64,000 nucleotides of DNA from Virgibacillus_N oceani_A (GTDB lineage Bacteria > Bacillota > Bacilli > Bacillales > Amphibacillaceae). The position numbers were made by a program, and so were the translations under genes. Within the stretch, counting starts at the first letter, position 1; each line of letters begins with the position of its first letter. Positions 8,537 through 17,171 of this stretch are shown one piece after another. The stretch lies in assembly GCA_041521345.1 (NCBI GenBank), contig JBGOHB010000001.1; one strand, given 5' to 3'. The notes beneath the pieces are model-generated. The model was not told the origin of the DNA, did no database searches, and saw nothing but the letters and a program-made list of their open reading frames with translations.

Positions 8537-9427
8537 TTAGTTGACATGTATTTGACGAAAATAGACACCTCCTGCTTCCCAGTCCTCTACAATATCTGAG
8601 GCATGCTGAACGAGTTTGGCGCCTTCCTGAATCATATCATTGCAGCCGATGGTCTGGGGAATTAGCGGAGAGCCGGGAACAGCATAAACCTCCCTGCCCT
8701 GATCCAATGCCTGGTCCACGGTAATTAACGTGCCGCTCTTTTTTGTTGCTTCAATAACAAGGGTGCCAAAACTGAGACCGCTGATGATTCGATTCCTTTC
8801 GGGGAAATGGTGTCTTTTTGGAGGAAGAGATGGTGGGTATTCCGACATAGCAAGACCATTTTTCACAATTTCCTGGAAGAGCAATGTATTATCCGTCGGG
8901 TAAATATGATGAAACCCCCCTCCAAGAACGGCAATTGTCTTTCCTTCCCTCAGCAGCGATATTTGATGCGCATAACTGTCAATTCCACTGGCCATTCCGC
9001 TCACAATTACCCAATCTGTATCTGCCAATGGCTGTATAACATATTTTGTTTTTTCCATTGCTTCTTTGGATGGTTTTCGTGTACCAATCACGCTAAGCGA
9101 AGGGCTATGTGTTAAAAGACTGGTATCTCCCAGCATATATAAAACGATTGGCGGATCTTTAATTACTTTTAATTGGGGTGGATAATACTCGTCCATTAGG
9201 GTAATAATGGTATATTTTTTAGTATCTTCCATTACGCTTTGTATCAGCTGTTGATTTCGCAAATCATTATAAATGGATAAAGCAGTTTTCATGGGAATGG
9301 ATAAGGTATTAGTAATTGTTTGCGGGGAAAAACTGTAGATTTTTTTTAATGAGGGATCTTGATGGATGACTTTTCGGAGCCTTTTGCGCGACATGCCTTG
9401 ACATCTGGATAAATGAATTAATCGCAT
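8537..9427 (-). CDS. dprA: DNA processing protein DprA (Smf)
   Basis: DprA protects incoming single-stranded DNA and loads RecA during natural transformation. The product has an N-terminal helical region (about 1-80) and the Rossmann-like DprA core: VIGTRKPSKEAM, SGMASGIDSYAHQISL, TIAVLGGGFHHIYP, SEYPPSLPPKRHHFPERNRIISGLS and a C-terminal GSPLIPQTIGCNDMIQEGA segment. The start at 9427 is supported by AGGAA 7 nt upstream and gives 296 residues, the Bacillus size; an upstream ATG at 9508 would run through the sucCD terminator hairpin. No winged-helix C-terminal domain is present. Confidence 0.94.
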   Translation of the reverse strand: MRLIHLSRCQGMSRKRLRKVIHQDPSLKKIYSFSPQTITNTLSIPMKTALSIYNDLRNQQLIQSVMEDTKKYTIITLMDEYYPPQLKVIKDPPIVLYMLGDTSLLTHSPSLSVIGTRKPSKEAMEKTKYVIQPLADTDWVIVSGMASGIDSYAHQISLLREGKTIAVLGGGFHHIYPTDNTLLFQEIVKNGLAMSEYPPSLPPKRHHFPERNRIISGLSFGTLVIEATKKSGTLITVDQALDQGREVYAVPGSPLIPQTIGCNDMIQEGAKLVQHASDIVEDWEAGGVYFRQIHVN

Positions 9428-9466
9428 ATGATTTTCCTGCAGTGTAATCACTTCCTTTATTTTATT

Positions 9467-9503
9467 GGGTATAAGAAACCTGGTACAGACCAGGAAACTT
9501 ATA
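9467..9503 (-). terminator. Terminator downstream of sucD
   Basis: Long inverted repeat GGGTATAAG-AAA-CCTGGT / ACCAGG-AAA-CTTATACCC with a 4-nt loop and one symmetric 3-nt internal loop. It lies just after the sucD stop. The U-run is weak, so it may act partly as an RNA-stabilising hairpin. Confidence 0.65.
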
Positions 9504-9513
9504 CCCAAATTTA

Positions 9514-10416
9514 TTAATGCGTTTTACACTTTTCTTTCAAACCGTGTTTTTCCAATGTTTTTATCATTGTTTCACCCATTACTGCCGGGGTTTCTGCAAC
9601 ATCAATGCCGCATTCTTTCATGATGCGTATTTTCTCTTCTGCTGTGCCTTTCCCACCAGAAATAATCGCACCGGCATGACCCATTCTTTTTCCTGGAGGC
9701 GCAGTAGCCCCCCCAATGAAGCCTACTACAGGTTTATTCATATTTGCTTTCACCCACTCAGCTGCTTCTTCTTCAGCAGTTCCGCCGATTTCCCCGATCA
9801 TAATAACCGCTTCTGTTTCCGGATCTTCATTAAAAGCAGTAAGTGCATCGATAAAGTCTGTGCCGTTAACAGGGTCTCCGCCAATTCCCACAGCAGTTGT
9901 TTGCCCATATCCTGCCTCAGTCAGTTGATGTACTGCTTCATATGTTAATGTTCCGGAACGGGAAACAACACCAATATGACCTTTTTTATGAATATAACCA
10001 GGCATAATACCAATCTTACTTTCATCAGCTGTAATAACACCAGGGCAGTTAGGTCCTACCAGGCGAGTTTTCTTCCCTTCCATGTAACGCTTCACTTTGA
10101 CCATATCCATGACAGGAATATGCTCTGTGATACAAATAGCGAGATCAAGCTCTGCATCTACTGCCTCCAATATGGCATCTGCTGCAAATGGTGCGGGTAC
10201 ATAGATAACAGACGCGGTTGCCCCGGTCTCCTCTACTGCATCTTTAACTGTATTAAATACCGGAACACCTTCTACTTCTGTCCCGCCTTTTTTCGGGGTT
10301 ACCCCACCAACGATTTTCGTTCCGTATTCAAGCATTTGTTTTGTATGGAATCTGGCTGTACCGCCAGTGATACCCTGGACAATTACTTTTGTATCTTTAT
10401 TTACATATACACTCAT
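9514..10416 (-). CDS. sucD: Succinyl-CoA ligase, alpha subunit
   Basis: TCA-cycle enzyme that makes succinate and a nucleoside triphosphate from succinyl-CoA. The 300-residue alpha subunit has the N-terminal CoA-binding Rossmann domain (VQGITGGTARFHTKQM, about 13-28), GPNCPGVI, and the active-site histidine in the segment MGHAGAIISGGKGTAEEK that is phosphorylated in catalysis. It follows sucC by about 136 nt and the two form one operon. A hairpin terminator follows it. Confidence 0.98.
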   Translation of the reverse strand: MSVYVNKDTKVIVQGITGGTARFHTKQMLEYGTKIVGGVTPKKGGTEVEGVPVFNTVKDAVEETGATASVIYVPAPFAADAILEAVDAELDLAICITEHIPVMDMVKVKRYMEGKKTRLVGPNCPGVITADESKIGIMPGYIHKKGHIGVVSRSGTLTYEAVHQLTEAGYGQTTAVGIGGDPVNGTDFIDALTAFNEDPETEAVIMIGEIGGTAEEEAAEWVKANMNKPVVGFIGGATAPPGKRMGHAGAIISGGKGTAEEKIRIMKECGIDVAETPAVMGETMIKTLEKHGLKEKCKTH

Positions 10417-10552
10417 TGTCTACCGTCCTTTCCTCATGTAACTGCTAAACGAAAAGTCTGCAGTGTTCTGATTGTTCGGCTTGTATAAGCCAAACCTAGA
10501 GTTGTTTCAATCATGCATTCTTAGAATTCTGAAAGAGTTTTACAGAAAAGGA

Positions 10553-11713
10553 TTACTTCACTAAGGAAACAATTTTTTCTGCACCATCAGCCATGGATCC
10601 GGCGGAAGTAATGTTTAATCCGGAGTCATCCAAAATCTTCTTCCCTAAATCAACGTTTGTTCCTTCAAGACGAACCACGAGCGGAATTTCCAATCCTACC
10701 TGTTTTGTTGCTTCCACAACACCTTCTGCAATAACATCACATTTCATAATTCCACCGAAAATATTAACAAATATGCCTTTTACATGGGAATCAGATAAAA
10801 TGATTTTAAATGCTTCGGTAACTTTTTCAGCTGTCGCACCGCCGCCAACATCTAGAAAGTTAGCAGGATCCCCGCCATAATGCTTAATAATATCCATTGT
10901 GGACATAGCAAGACCAGCACCATTTACCATACAGCCGATATTACCATTTAGTGAAATATAGCTCAGGTCATGTTTTGATGCTTCAATTTCTTTCTCATCT
11001 TCTTCATCAAGGTCGCGCAATTCCATGACATCTTTTTGACGGAATAATGCGTTATCGTCAAAGTTTAATTTGGCATCCAATGCTAATACTTCTCCATCAC
11101 CTGTTGTTACAAGCGGGTTAATTTCCGCAATGGAGCAATCTTTTTCGACAAAAGCCTGATACAGGCCAGTCATAAATTTAACTGCTTTACTTAATAGTTC
11201 ATCAGGAATATTTATATTAAAAGCCAGTCTTCTTGCCTGATAACCGGATAGACCTACGACCGGATCGATTACTTCCTTGAAGATTTTCTCAGGGGTAGCT
11301 TCTGCCACCTCTTCAATTTCCGTTCCGCCTTCTTCAGAGGCCATCAGGACGACCCGGGAAGTAGCCCTGTCCAATACGAGTCCAACATAATATTCTTTTT
11401 GAATATCACACCCTTCTTCTATGAGTAGCCGTTTTACTTCTTTTCCTTCAGGCCCTGTTTGGTGTGTTACTAATGTTTTTCCTAGAATTTCTTCCGCGTA
11501 TGTACGCACTTCATCAAGACTTTTCGCTATTTTTACTCCACCTGCATTACCGCGGCCGCCTGCATGAATTTGTGCTTTTACTACTGTAACCGAACTTCCC
11601 AATTTTTTTGCAGCCTCTACAGCTTCATCTACTGTATAGGCAACATAGCCATCAGGAACGTTTACGCCATAGCTTCTTAAAATATCTTTTCCTTGATATT
11701 CATGAATGTTCAT
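10553..11713 (-). CDS. sucC: Succinyl-CoA ligase, beta subunit
   Basis: ATP-grasp subunit that binds nucleotide and succinate. The start at 11713 (MNIHEYQGKDIL) is chosen over an ORF start six codons upstream because GGAGG lies 7-8 nt before it and family members begin exactly so; 386 residues. Visible motifs are the lysine/glycine loop KAQIHAGGRGNAGGVK, the metal-binding segment EINPLV, and the C-terminal ligase domain with NGAGLAMSTMD and FVNIFGGIMKCD. It is the first gene of the sucCD unit. Confidence 0.98.
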   Translation of the reverse strand: MNIHEYQGKDILRSYGVNVPDGYVAYTVDEAVEAAKKLGSSVTVVKAQIHAGGRGNAGGVKIAKSLDEVRTYAEEILGKTLVTHQTGPEGKEVKRLLIEEGCDIQKEYYVGLVLDRATSRVVLMASEEGGTEIEEVAEATPEKIFKEVIDPVVGLSGYQARRLAFNINIPDELLSKAVKFMTGLYQAFVEKDCSIAEINPLVTTGDGEVLALDAKLNFDDNALFRQKDVMELRDLDEEDEKEIEASKHDLSYISLNGNIGCMVNGAGLAMSTMDIIKHYGGDPANFLDVGGGATAEKVTEAFKIILSDSHVKGIFVNIFGGIMKCDVIAEGVVEATKQVGLEIPLVVRLEGTNVDLGKKILDDSGLNITSAGSMADGAEKIVSLVK

Positions 11714-11932
11714 CACTAGTCCTCCTAACAATTTTACTGCATATCCATTGTATTAAAAAAAAGCAAATACCACAAGAATAATAGAATTTCTCTCTCACAT
11801 TATTGTCGAATTTTATTGTTTCAGCACCGAATTATGATTATTATCAAGGGTGTTCTTTTGGGGGAAATCAGCTTATCATATCCAGTTCCCATCTATCACA
11901 TAGGATATATTACTTATCCGTGATTTCTCCTT

Positions 11933-12202
11933 TTACTTTTCCATTTGCTGGTCTGCCTGGTATATAAAAGCAAACACTTCAGCTACTGCCTGATATAATT
12001 CTTCAGGGATAGTTTCATTTATAGTTAATGCTGCCAGTAATTCAGCAAGGGATGCATCCTCTATCACTGGAATATCATTCTCGTTGGCCTTATCAAGTAT
12101 ATTATTAGCAGTCAATCCCGTGCCTTTTGCAGTTAAGCGCGGTGCTGCTTTACTTTTATGATCATACTTTAATGCTGCTGCTTTTTTACGTTTTTCCATC
12201 AT
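11933..12202 (-). CDS. ylqH: YlqH, FlhB C-terminal-domain-like protein
   Basis: An 89-residue protein resembling the cytoplasmic C-terminal domain of the flagellar export protein FlhB, without the membrane part. It has the basic start and ATALKYDHK-like segment seen as AAALKYDHKSKAAPRLTAKG, followed by NDIPVIEDASLAELLAAL and a C-terminal helix. The autocleavage NPTH motif of FlhB is not present. It overlaps the ylqG stop by 4 nt, so the two are translationally coupled. Its role is unknown; the pairing with a FliK-like ylqG suggests a flagellar-export-related job. Confidence 0.85.
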   Translation of the reverse strand: MMEKRKKAAALKYDHKSKAAPRLTAKGTGLTANNILDKANENDIPVIEDASLAELLAALTINETIPEELYQAVAEVFAFIYQADQQMEK

Positions 12203-13941
12203 ATCCGGTAGTCCACTCCCTGGGAAATATGTTGGGTTATATTTTTATTTTCAACCGGGCTTTCCAGTTTTTGCAGTTCACGGTATTGCACGTTCGAAAG
12301 CTGATAGTTCAAATCCTCCAGCCCTTTTTTTAACTTATTTTTCAAGCCGTCGAATAGATCACCCGGGTTTTCAGTATTATTATATACTGTTACAGTAACA
12401 GCACGTTTTTGGATATTCATATCAACGACGGTTTCGTGCAAATTTTCCAAGTGTAAATAAAATAAAATGCGGCAATGTTCCGGGTTAATTTCACCTGAGT
12501 CCGTTTTTCTGCTTTCAAATTCGAGGCTAATATCCTTTAACAGGCCAAGCTTTTCACCGGGGATTTGCATGCTGATATGCAGAAAACCGTTCGTTTCATG
12601 AAGTGAATTAAGCTGTAAGCCGTTCATATATTGTACGAATTGGCCCGCCTGCTCCTGCGCTCTCCCGTTGCCTGAAGCCAATAATTGTAACAGCATCCCC
12701 TTTAAAGATGCCTCAGGCTGCAGGCGGTTATGGACAAGCTGGTTTTCGTAATCCATGCCGCTGGTCGTTAACCATTGTTTCAGATGCATCAGAAATTGTT
12801 CCTTTGAGGATGCCTGCAAAATGTTATTTCCAGCGTTTATTTGATTCAATAACCGGTCTGCATTTGTATAGCTGCTGTTACTGGATAACATGGTTAATAC
12901 ATTGAAAAGTCTTTCTAAATCAGCTGAGTTATTATTCAGATTTTTGAGGAAAGACTGTTGTGCTGTATTTAACAGAGAATAAAACGGTGTCAGCTGTTGT
13001 TTAATATTTTTAAATTCACGCTCAGCCAAACCGGTATGCTTTGTTATTGCTTCGGATAATTTATTGCCCCATAACTGCATCGTTTCTCTGGCGAAAGCGG
13101 ATGTTTCATTTTTTTGCTGCGTTATTTGTTCCATGCCTTGTAAAGCAGATGGCAGTTTTATCGAAAAAGGTTGTTGAGTAGAACCGGAAGCGTGTTTATT
13201 CCAAGTTGATTTCCATGTTGAAAAATCCAAATTTTGACTGATGGCACCCGAAAATTGCAGCAATGAAAATAATTGCTGGTTATTGTTTTTAGCTTGTTTC
13301 ATAATTTCAGCTGTCATTAATTCATTTTGAGCTGCAGGACGTGTATTCAACCCTTCCAGCAGCCGAATCAGTTTTGTATTATCTGATCCTTTTTCTGCAG
13401 CTGCCAGCATGGATTGAATTTGCTGCGTAAGATTTGATGTCTGTATCGAATGAATGGCCTGTAACACGGAAGGTGTAACCGGCAATTTATGTACGATCAT
13501 TTGCTGAAGCAATGGCATAGTTGCTTTTTTATTTTTTGAATCATTCAGGAGTTGAAGCGCATTCGCAATATCCGTCTTTTCAAGTGGAATAGACTTATCC
13601 AAAAGGCCTTTTATTAATAGAATATTGCTTTTTGATTCACTGAACCCAAGCTGCTGCAGCAATGTTTTTGCATTCATTTCATTACCATTCTTCAATCGTT
13701 CTCCAAGCACCTGTAAATGAAGAAGACGGTCCGTGCTTTTCACTTGAAAATGGTATCTCGCTCCAATGGTGAGGGAGGCTTCCAATTGGGCGATCATTGA
13801 TGTTGAGCCAAGTGTAATTTGCGCTTTATTATCCGGAAAAATTTTTATTATTTTTCCTTGCATAATTTGTCCCGGCTTTAATCTGCTCATTTGATTGTTC
13901 AAATGAGTCAGTCGCTCTCCGGATATTTGATATATACTCAT
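12199..13941 (-). CDS. ylqG: YlqG, large FliK-like hook-length-control-domain protein
   Basis: 580 residues; the first ~450 are low-complexity, Gln/Asn-rich and helical, with no signal peptide. The last ~130 residues resemble the C-terminal globular domain of the hook-length control protein FliK (segments LQIPGEKLGLLKDISLEFE and HLENLHETVVDMNIQKRAVTVTVYNN). FliK C-termini contact FlhB C-terminal domains, and here the gene is followed, with an overlap, by an FlhB-like ylqH. This domain pairing is what I see; function beyond that is inference. Situated between rnhB and ylqH as in B. subtilis. Confidence 0.85.
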   Translation of the reverse strand: MSIYQISGERLTHLNNQMSRLKPGQIMQGKIIKIFPDNKAQITLGSTSMIAQLEASLTIGARYHFQVKSTDRLLHLQVLGERLKNGNEMNAKTLLQQLGFSESKSNILLIKGLLDKSIPLEKTDIANALQLLNDSKNKKATMPLLQQMIVHKLPVTPSVLQAIHSIQTSNLTQQIQSMLAAAEKGSDNTKLIRLLEGLNTRPAAQNELMTAEIMKQAKNNNQQLFSLLQFSGAISQNLDFSTWKSTWNKHASGSTQQPFSIKLPSALQGMEQITQQKNETSAFARETMQLWGNKLSEAITKHTGLAEREFKNIKQQLTPFYSLLNTAQQSFLKNLNNNSADLERLFNVLTMLSSNSSYTNADRLLNQINAGNNILQASSKEQFLMHLKQWLTTSGMDYENQLVHNRLQPEASLKGMLLQLLASGNGRAQEQAGQFVQYMNGLQLNSLHETNGFLHISMQIPGEKLGLLKDISLEFESRKTDSGEINPEHCRILFYLHLENLHETVVDMNIQKRAVTVTVYNNTENPGDLFDGLKNKLKKGLEDLNYQLSNVQYRELQKLESPVENKNITQHISQGVDYRI

Positions 13942-13959
13942 AAGGAACAGCTCCTTCTG

Positions 13960-14727
13960 CTAAACTTGGTTCCTGATTGGAGCAAATGACTTTCGGTGGT
14001 AGGGACTTATTCCATGATCACTGATCGACTGTAAATGATGTTTTGTTCCATAGCCCATATTTGATTTAAAATCATATATAGGAAATTCATTATGTATTTG
14101 CTGCATTAACTGATCTCTTGTTACTTTGGCTAAAATGCTTGCAGCAGCAATGGATATGCTTTGTTCATCCCCTTTTATAACGGATTCCGACGTGCATGGT
14201 AAATGCGTTAAATTTACCGCATCAATTAATACATGATGTGGTGCAGGATTCAGCTGGTCTATCGCATCCCGCATTGCCAGTTTTGTAGCTTCATATATAT
14301 TAAGCTCATCTATTCTTTGACTGGGGATAGCAGAAACCCCATAACTGACTGCTTCCTGTTTAATAATCGAAAAAAAATCATTTCTGATTTTTTCATTTAG
14401 CTGTTTAGAATCATTTAAACCGAGCAATCGAAAGTTCGAAGGCAGGATAACGGCTGCAGCAACAATTGGCCCCGCAAGCGGACCTCTGCCAGCCTCATCA
14501 ATTCCAGCAATGTACTGACACCCATTAGCATATGCCGTGTTTTCGTAATGGCACATTTGTATAAATTGTTTTTCGAGTTCTATTTCTTTCTGTTTTCTTT
14601 TTTCATAGCTTTGAATGAGCAGCTGAACCCCTTTTCTTTTATCTTCTTTCAAAGCTGCTATTTCTTTTTCCTGAATCTTTTCTTCCTCCATCAATTGTTT
14701 TATTTGTGTGATCGTTTTATTGTTCAT
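13960..14727 (-). CDS. rnhB: Ribonuclease HII
   Basis: Removes ribonucleotides from DNA-RNA hybrids. The start at 14727 (MNNKTITQIKQLM) has AGGTG 7 nt upstream; 255 residues. It has the long N-terminal helical extension of Bacillus RnhB, then the catalytic core: AGIDEAGRGPLAGPIVAAAVIL with the DEG motif aspartate and glutamate, LNDSKQL, HVLIDAVNL and SIAAASILAKVTRDQLM. It lies between rbgA and ylqG, matching the B. subtilis order. Confidence 0.97.
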   Translation of the reverse strand: MNNKTITQIKQLMEEEKIQEKEIAALKEDKRKGVQLLIQSYEKRKQKEIELEKQFIQMCHYENTAYANGCQYIAGIDEAGRGPLAGPIVAAAVILPSNFRLLGLNDSKQLNEKIRNDFFSIIKQEAVSYGVSAIPSQRIDELNIYEATKLAMRDAIDQLNPAPHHVLIDAVNLTHLPCTSESVIKGDEQSISIAAASILAKVTRDQLMQQIHNEFPIYDFKSNMGYGTKHHLQSISDHGISPYHRKSFAPIRNQV

Positions 14728-14844
14728 ATAAACACCTGTCTCTCTATATATCGACATATCTATTCTTAATTATAACTTACTGTATGGATATATAATAAAA
14801 TAAAAATCGTTTTTTGCATATTTTGTCGCTATTTTACCCACAAC

Positions 14845-14892
14845 CAATCCACTTCGCTACCGCATGTAGGCATAAGTGCGATATAATCAATG
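14845..14892. repeat. Short intergenic element with GCATGTAGGCATAA
   Basis: In the gap between rbgA and rnhB a GC-richer stretch contains GCATGTAGGCATAAGTGCG. Related strings occur at about 8465-8480 (CTGTAGGCATAAACC) and 19567-19580 (CATGCAGGCATAAAG), all in intergenic DNA. It is probably a dispersed repeat fragment; evidence is only the shared 10-12 bases. Confidence 0.3.
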
Positions 14893-14942
14893 GACCGAGT
14901 AATCGAAATCCCAACATTTTAGAAAACAGCCTAAATAAAAAT

Positions 14943-14968
14943 CCCGTACACTTCTATAGTGACACGGG
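14943..14968 (-). terminator. Terminator of rbgA
   Basis: Stem CCCGT.CAC / GTG.CACGGG followed on the minus strand by ATTTTTATTT. It lies about 30 nt after the rbgA stop. Confidence 0.75.
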
Positions 14969-14995
14969 GTAATCGATCCCTGGCTTGAGCAGCCT

Positions 14996-15844
14996 TTAGC
15001 TTTCCGGGGATTCCATCGTTATTCTGCCGAGTTTACCTATCCGAAGATCTCGAAGCAGTAAATCGGAAACTTTGTCGAAATTGACATTACCACCGCTTTC
15101 CAGTGCGCCGCGTCTTTTTCCGATTGCAGTGAATACATCCCACATATCATTCATTTCCCGGTCCACTCCATATCTATTTTCTAGCACATCTGGATAATGG
15201 TTTTGTAAATGGGTGATGACAAAGGCCGCTACATCCTGTAATGGAAGTAATTGATCCTTTATTGTACCTATGGCAGCAAGACGATTGGCTGATAACTCAT
15301 CCTCAAATTTGGGCCATAGTATACCAGGTGTATCCAATAATTCAAAATCATTTTTCACTTTTATCCATAGCTGTTGTCTTGTTATTCCCGGCCTATCCCC
15401 TGTTTTAGCAATTTTTTTGTTAGCTAACCGGTTGATTAAGGTAGATTTCCCAACATTAGGTATCCCGATAACCAAACCTCTGGCAGGTCTTGGCTGAATT
15501 CCTTTCTTTTTAAGCTGCTCCATTTTCTTTTGCCCCAGCTCTTTTGCCAATTGAATAACACTTTTAATATCCGTTTTATCGTTAACATTAATCACAACAG
15601 AATCGATGCCCTGATCAGAAAAATAAGAGAGCCATTCCCGGGTTATTTCAGGATCAGCCAGGTCTTTTTTCATCAAAACTTTCATTTTAGCTTTATTTGT
15701 TACAGTTTTCTCCAGCATTGGATTATGGGACGACAGAGGCGCTCTTGCGTCAATCAATTCCATCACAAAATCAACCAGCTTTAGTTTTTCTTCTATTTCT
15801 TTTTTTGCCTTGGCCATATGGCCCGGAAACCATTGTATCGTCAT
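14996..15844 (-). CDS. rbgA: Ribosome biogenesis GTPase RbgA (YlqF)
   Basis: Circularly permuted GTPase required for late assembly of the 50S subunit. The motifs come in permuted order: G4-like (MKKDLAD, about 60), then G1 GIPNVGKSTLIN (about 128-139), G2 region RPGITRQQ and G3 LLDTPGILWP. The N-terminal IDARAPLS segment is typical. 282 residues, the family size. It follows lepB by 7 nt and precedes rnhB; a terminator lies just after it. Confidence 0.98.
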   Translation of the reverse strand: MTIQWFPGHMAKAKKEIEEKLKLVDFVMELIDARAPLSSHNPMLEKTVTNKAKMKVLMKKDLADPEITREWLSYFSDQGIDSVVINVNDKTDIKSVIQLAKELGQKKMEQLKKKGIQPRPARGLVIGIPNVGKSTLINRLANKKIAKTGDRPGITRQQLWIKVKNDFELLDTPGILWPKFEDELSANRLAAIGTIKDQLLPLQDVAAFVITHLQNHYPDVLENRYGVDREMNDMWDVFTAIGKRRGALESGGNVNFDKVSDLLLRDLRIGKLGRITMESPES

Positions 15845-15851
15845 ATGTCTC

Positions 15852-16409
15852 CTACTCTCTTACAATTTGTATGCGATCCAGCGGCCAATAAATTAAATTG
15901 GTTTTCCCTACTATTTCATCCATTGGAATAACCCCGATGGATCTGCTGTCTGTCGAGTTGCTTCTGTTATCACCTAAAACAAAAACATGATCTTCCGGAA
16001 TTGCTTCATGGCCGCCCGGGAGTCTTTCCAGCGTAAAATCATTTGTTAGTTGATAAGGTACCAGGTGCTCTTTTGATTCTGCCAAAAACGGTTCCTCCAC
16101 CCTTTCTCCATCAATGTACAGTACATTGTCCCTTACTTCAACATGCTCTCCCGGCAAGCCGATAATGCGTTTGATGAAATCCTTTTGAACAGAAGCATGA
16201 AAGACGACTATATCAAAACGTTCAGGCTCACTTATATTATATGCAAACTTATTGACAATCATTTGGTCACCATCATGCAGGTTCGGCAGCATTGATGGAC
16301 CATCCACTATAATTGGAGCAAAAAAGAACATCCGGACAAAGAATGCCAACCCAAACGCTATTAATATTGCTTTAACCCAGTCCATCCATTCACTATTCCT
16401 TTTAGCCAT
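15852..16409 (-). CDS. lepB: Type I signal peptidase
   Basis: Membrane-bound serine protease that cleaves signal peptides outside the membrane. One N-terminal membrane segment (AILIAFGLAFFVRMFFFAPIIV, about 14-35) is followed by the catalytic serine in VDGPSMLPNL and the general-base lysine in DFIKRIIGLPGEHVEV. The later GDNRSNSTDSRSIGVI motif (box E) is also present. 185 residues, single-span type as in SipS. It lies between rplS and rbgA; it is absent from this place in B. subtilis 168 as I recall it, but such an insertion is common in relatives. Confidence 0.96.
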   Translation of the reverse strand: MAKRNSEWMDWVKAILIAFGLAFFVRMFFFAPIIVDGPSMLPNLHDGDQMIVNKFAYNISEPERFDIVVFHASVQKDFIKRIIGLPGEHVEVRDNVLYIDGERVEEPFLAESKEHLVPYQLTNDFTLERLPGGHEAIPEDHVFVLGDNRSNSTDSRSIGVIPMDEIVGKTNLIYWPLDRIQIVRE

Positions 16410-16645
16410 GCCGTTTCCCCCGTATATGTATATCCTTTAACTAGTTTAAGCCGTTTCATGCTTCCATTCAACTAAATTGGCCTTATGAAAATAAAAAGCC
16501 AAGCACTCATTTAATGATCCACGGACTGCATGAGATCCTCGTTCCACCAAGATCATTTGCACCTCGGAGGAGAATAGGACTATATTCATATTAAAATTAC
16601 CTACAGACACTAAATTTCATCATTGCCTCAGCAGCGAAGAAAAAA

Positions 16646-16669
16646 GAGCTTGTATCAAATACAAAGCTC
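16646..16669 (-). terminator. Terminator of rplS
   Basis: Hairpin GAGCTTTGT...ACA-AGCTC (one bulged base) followed on the minus strand by TTTTTTC, about 30 nt after the rplS stop. Confidence 0.8.
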
Positions 16670-16701
16670 CTTTCTCCATGAGTTATTTATTACTTATAAT
16701 T

Positions 16702-17046
16702 TTATATTCTTTCTTTAATACGTGCTGCTTTACCACGCAGATTACGCAAGTAGTACAGTTTTGCACGTCTTACAATACCACGGCGTGTTACTTCAACTCT
16801 GTCAATTCGAGGTGAATGTACCGGAAATGTACGTTCAACACCTACACCGTAGGAAAGCTTTCTGACTGTAAATGTCTCACTGATTCCGCCACCCTGGCGC
16901 TTGATTACAACACCTTCAAACACCTGAATACGTTCACGTGATCCTTCAATAACTTTCACATGGACCTTGACGGTATCACCGGCACGAAAAGCGGGATGAT
17001 CTGTACGAAGCTGTTCTTTTGTAACGTCTTCAATCAATTTTTGCAC
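16702..17046 (-). CDS. rplS: 50S ribosomal protein L19
   Basis: L19 lies at the 30S-50S interface. The 114-residue product has the conserved FRAGDTVKVHVKVIEGSRERIQVFEGVVI core and the C-terminal RAKLYYLRNLRGKAARIKE. It is the last gene of the rpsP-khpA-ylqD-rimM-trmD-rplS unit. A 125-nt leader with a hairpin separates it from trmD and a terminator follows. Confidence 0.99.
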   Translation of the reverse strand: MQKLIEDVTKEQLRTDHPAFRAGDTVKVHVKVIEGSRERIQVFEGVVIKRQGGGISETFTVRKLSYGVGVERTFPVHSPRIDRVEVTRRGIVRRAKLYYLRNLRGKAARIKERI

Positions 17047-17059
17047 GATCGTTCACTCC

Positions 17060-17150
17060 TTCCAAACTAATGCTCTTATCTTTAAATGACAGCGGAACAT
17101 CGTTTATCCGTGCTTATCACAAGTACTTTAAGCACAACAATAAATATACC
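17060..17150 (-). promoter_or_regulatory. Candidate L19 leader / hairpin upstream of rplS
   Basis: The trmD-rplS gap holds a clear stem GTGCTTA / TAAGCAC (17110-17116 with 17129-17135) followed by a conserved-looking purine-rich stretch up to the rplS start. A structured L19 leader is known upstream of rplS in Bacillaceae; that this is one is inference from position and one visible stem. Confidence 0.4.
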
Positions 17151-17171
17151 ATAATGCAGTTGTATGATCAA

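Noticed and set aside
9517..9948. 143-codon plus-strand ORF opposite sucD
   Set aside because: Cys/Phe-rich antisense shadow of sucD, no start signals.
9976..10488. 170-codon plus-strand ORF opposite sucD
   Set aside because: Composition of an antisense frame (Cys, Tyr, Ile rich), no ribosome site; sucD is certain.
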